A stretch of 64,000 bases of DNA, from contig NZ_CP029189.1 of assembly GCF_008642275.1 (NCBI RefSeq), positions 1,483,001 to 1,547,000 on the forward strand. The letters are read 5' to 3'. Both the position numbers and the translations under genes were made by a program. The notes beneath the pieces were generated by a model. It was not told where the DNA came from. It did not search any database and was given only the letters and a program-made list of their open reading frames with translations. Positions 63,742 through 64,000 of the stretch are shown one piece after another; position 1 is the stretch's first letter; each line of letters starts with the position of its first letter. This DNA comes from Streptomyces venezuelae (GTDB lineage Bacteria; Actinomycetota; Actinomycetes; Streptomycetales; Streptomycetaceae).

Positions 63742-63787
63742 TCGTATGGTGCCGGGCCCTCTCGGGGCGGGCCCGGCACCGGTGGCG

Positions 63788-64000
63788 TCAGCCCTTGCTG
63801 ATCTCCCAGAAGCGGAAGACGGTCGAGGCGTCGAGGGACCACTGCAGGCCGCTGACGTTCTGGCGGGTGACGGCGTACTGCTTGCCCTGCCAGAGCGGGA
63901 TGAGCGGGAGTTCGTCGGCGACGATGTCCTGGAGGCGGTTGTAGTCGGTGTTGGCCGCGGTGCGGTCGGACTTCGCGGAGGTCGACGGGATGATCGTCCC
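63788..64000 (-). CDS. Peptide/solute ABC transporter binding protein, C-terminal fragment
   Basis: The window ends inside this gene; only the last 70 residues are visible. They read like the end of an SBP_bac_5 (oligopeptide-binding) protein: TDYNRLQDIVADELPLIPLW, QGKQYAVTRQNVSGLQW, FRFWEISKG. The rest, including any lipobox, is outside. Codon use is typical of the window. Confidence 0.75.
   Translation of the reverse strand, partial: GTIIPSTSAKSDRTAANTDYNRLQDIVADELPLIPLWQGKQYAVTRQNVSGLQWSLDASTVFRFWEISKG

Overview
The window reads as a stretch of Streptomyces chromosome. It has very high G+C, strong G/C bias at third codon positions, many GTG starts, GC-rich hairpin terminators, and the actinobacterial Pup-proteasome, PafBC-TatAC-HelY and mycosin-type genes. 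All calls come from reading the sequence and translations by eye; no database search was run. Where gene order in Streptomyces coelicolor or Mycobacterium tuberculosis is mentioned, it comes from general knowledge.

Layout. 1-6.6 kb: a truncated MocR-type regulator divergent from an EamA exporter (start codons overlap), a DUF1918 protein, a Tat-exported GHL10-type hydrolase, a 3-hydroxybutyryl-CoA dehydrogenase, a NUDIX hydrolase and a large TPR regulator, then a hairpin-rich gap. 6.6-15.1 kb: translation block on the minus strand (pheST, a soluble histidine kinase, a TrmH-type RNA methyltransferase, infC-rpmI-rplT). infC appears to start at AUC and has an attenuator-like terminator in its leader. 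15.1-20 kb: SseB-like protein, an orphan mycosin protease with a membrane partner, an alanine-racemase-fold aldolase/deaminase and a GNAT enzyme. 20.1-27 kb: a gamma-glutamylation catabolic cluster (SDR, aldehyde dehydrogenase and glutamine synthetase-like enzyme on minus; FadR-type regulator, permease and gamma-glutamyl hydrolase on plus). It matches the ethanolamine route assigned to the GlnA4 region of S. coelicolor. A conserved bipartite motif lies about 20 nt before both plus-strand promoter-proximal genes. 27-38.7 kb: ordinary accessory and housekeeping genes (thioesterase, LysR/TDT pair, XRE-cupin plus BtuF-like pair, 5'-3' exonuclease, iron-box controlled siderophore-interacting protein, serine hydrolase, RluA enzyme, TetR), with a repeat-rich gap at 31.4-31.88 kb.

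38.7-58.4 kb holds the Pup-proteasome region, all on minus except a LacI gene: helY, a lipid kinase, tatC, tatA, two small proteins, pafC, pafB, two FKBP isomerases, pafA, an MFS/LacI pair, prcA, prcB, an endonuclease VII-like gene overlapping prcB, pup, dop and arc/mpa. Dop deamidates the C-terminal Gln of Pup, PafA ligates Pup to substrates, Arc unfolds them and PrcAB degrades them; PafBC is a WYL-type transcription activator pair. 58.6-64 kb: ferredoxin, an anchored protein, trmI, a site-2 protease, a RecB-like nuclease, a NarL-type response regulator and the C-terminus of a peptide-binding protein.

Most unusual points: the low-GC3 endonuclease VII-like gene whose 3' end is also the 5' end of prcB; the infC AUC start with leader attenuator and structured spacers; the shared operator-like motif in the gamma-glutamylation cluster; a 313-bp inverted-repeat element; and a 28-bp perfect hairpin between convergent genes.
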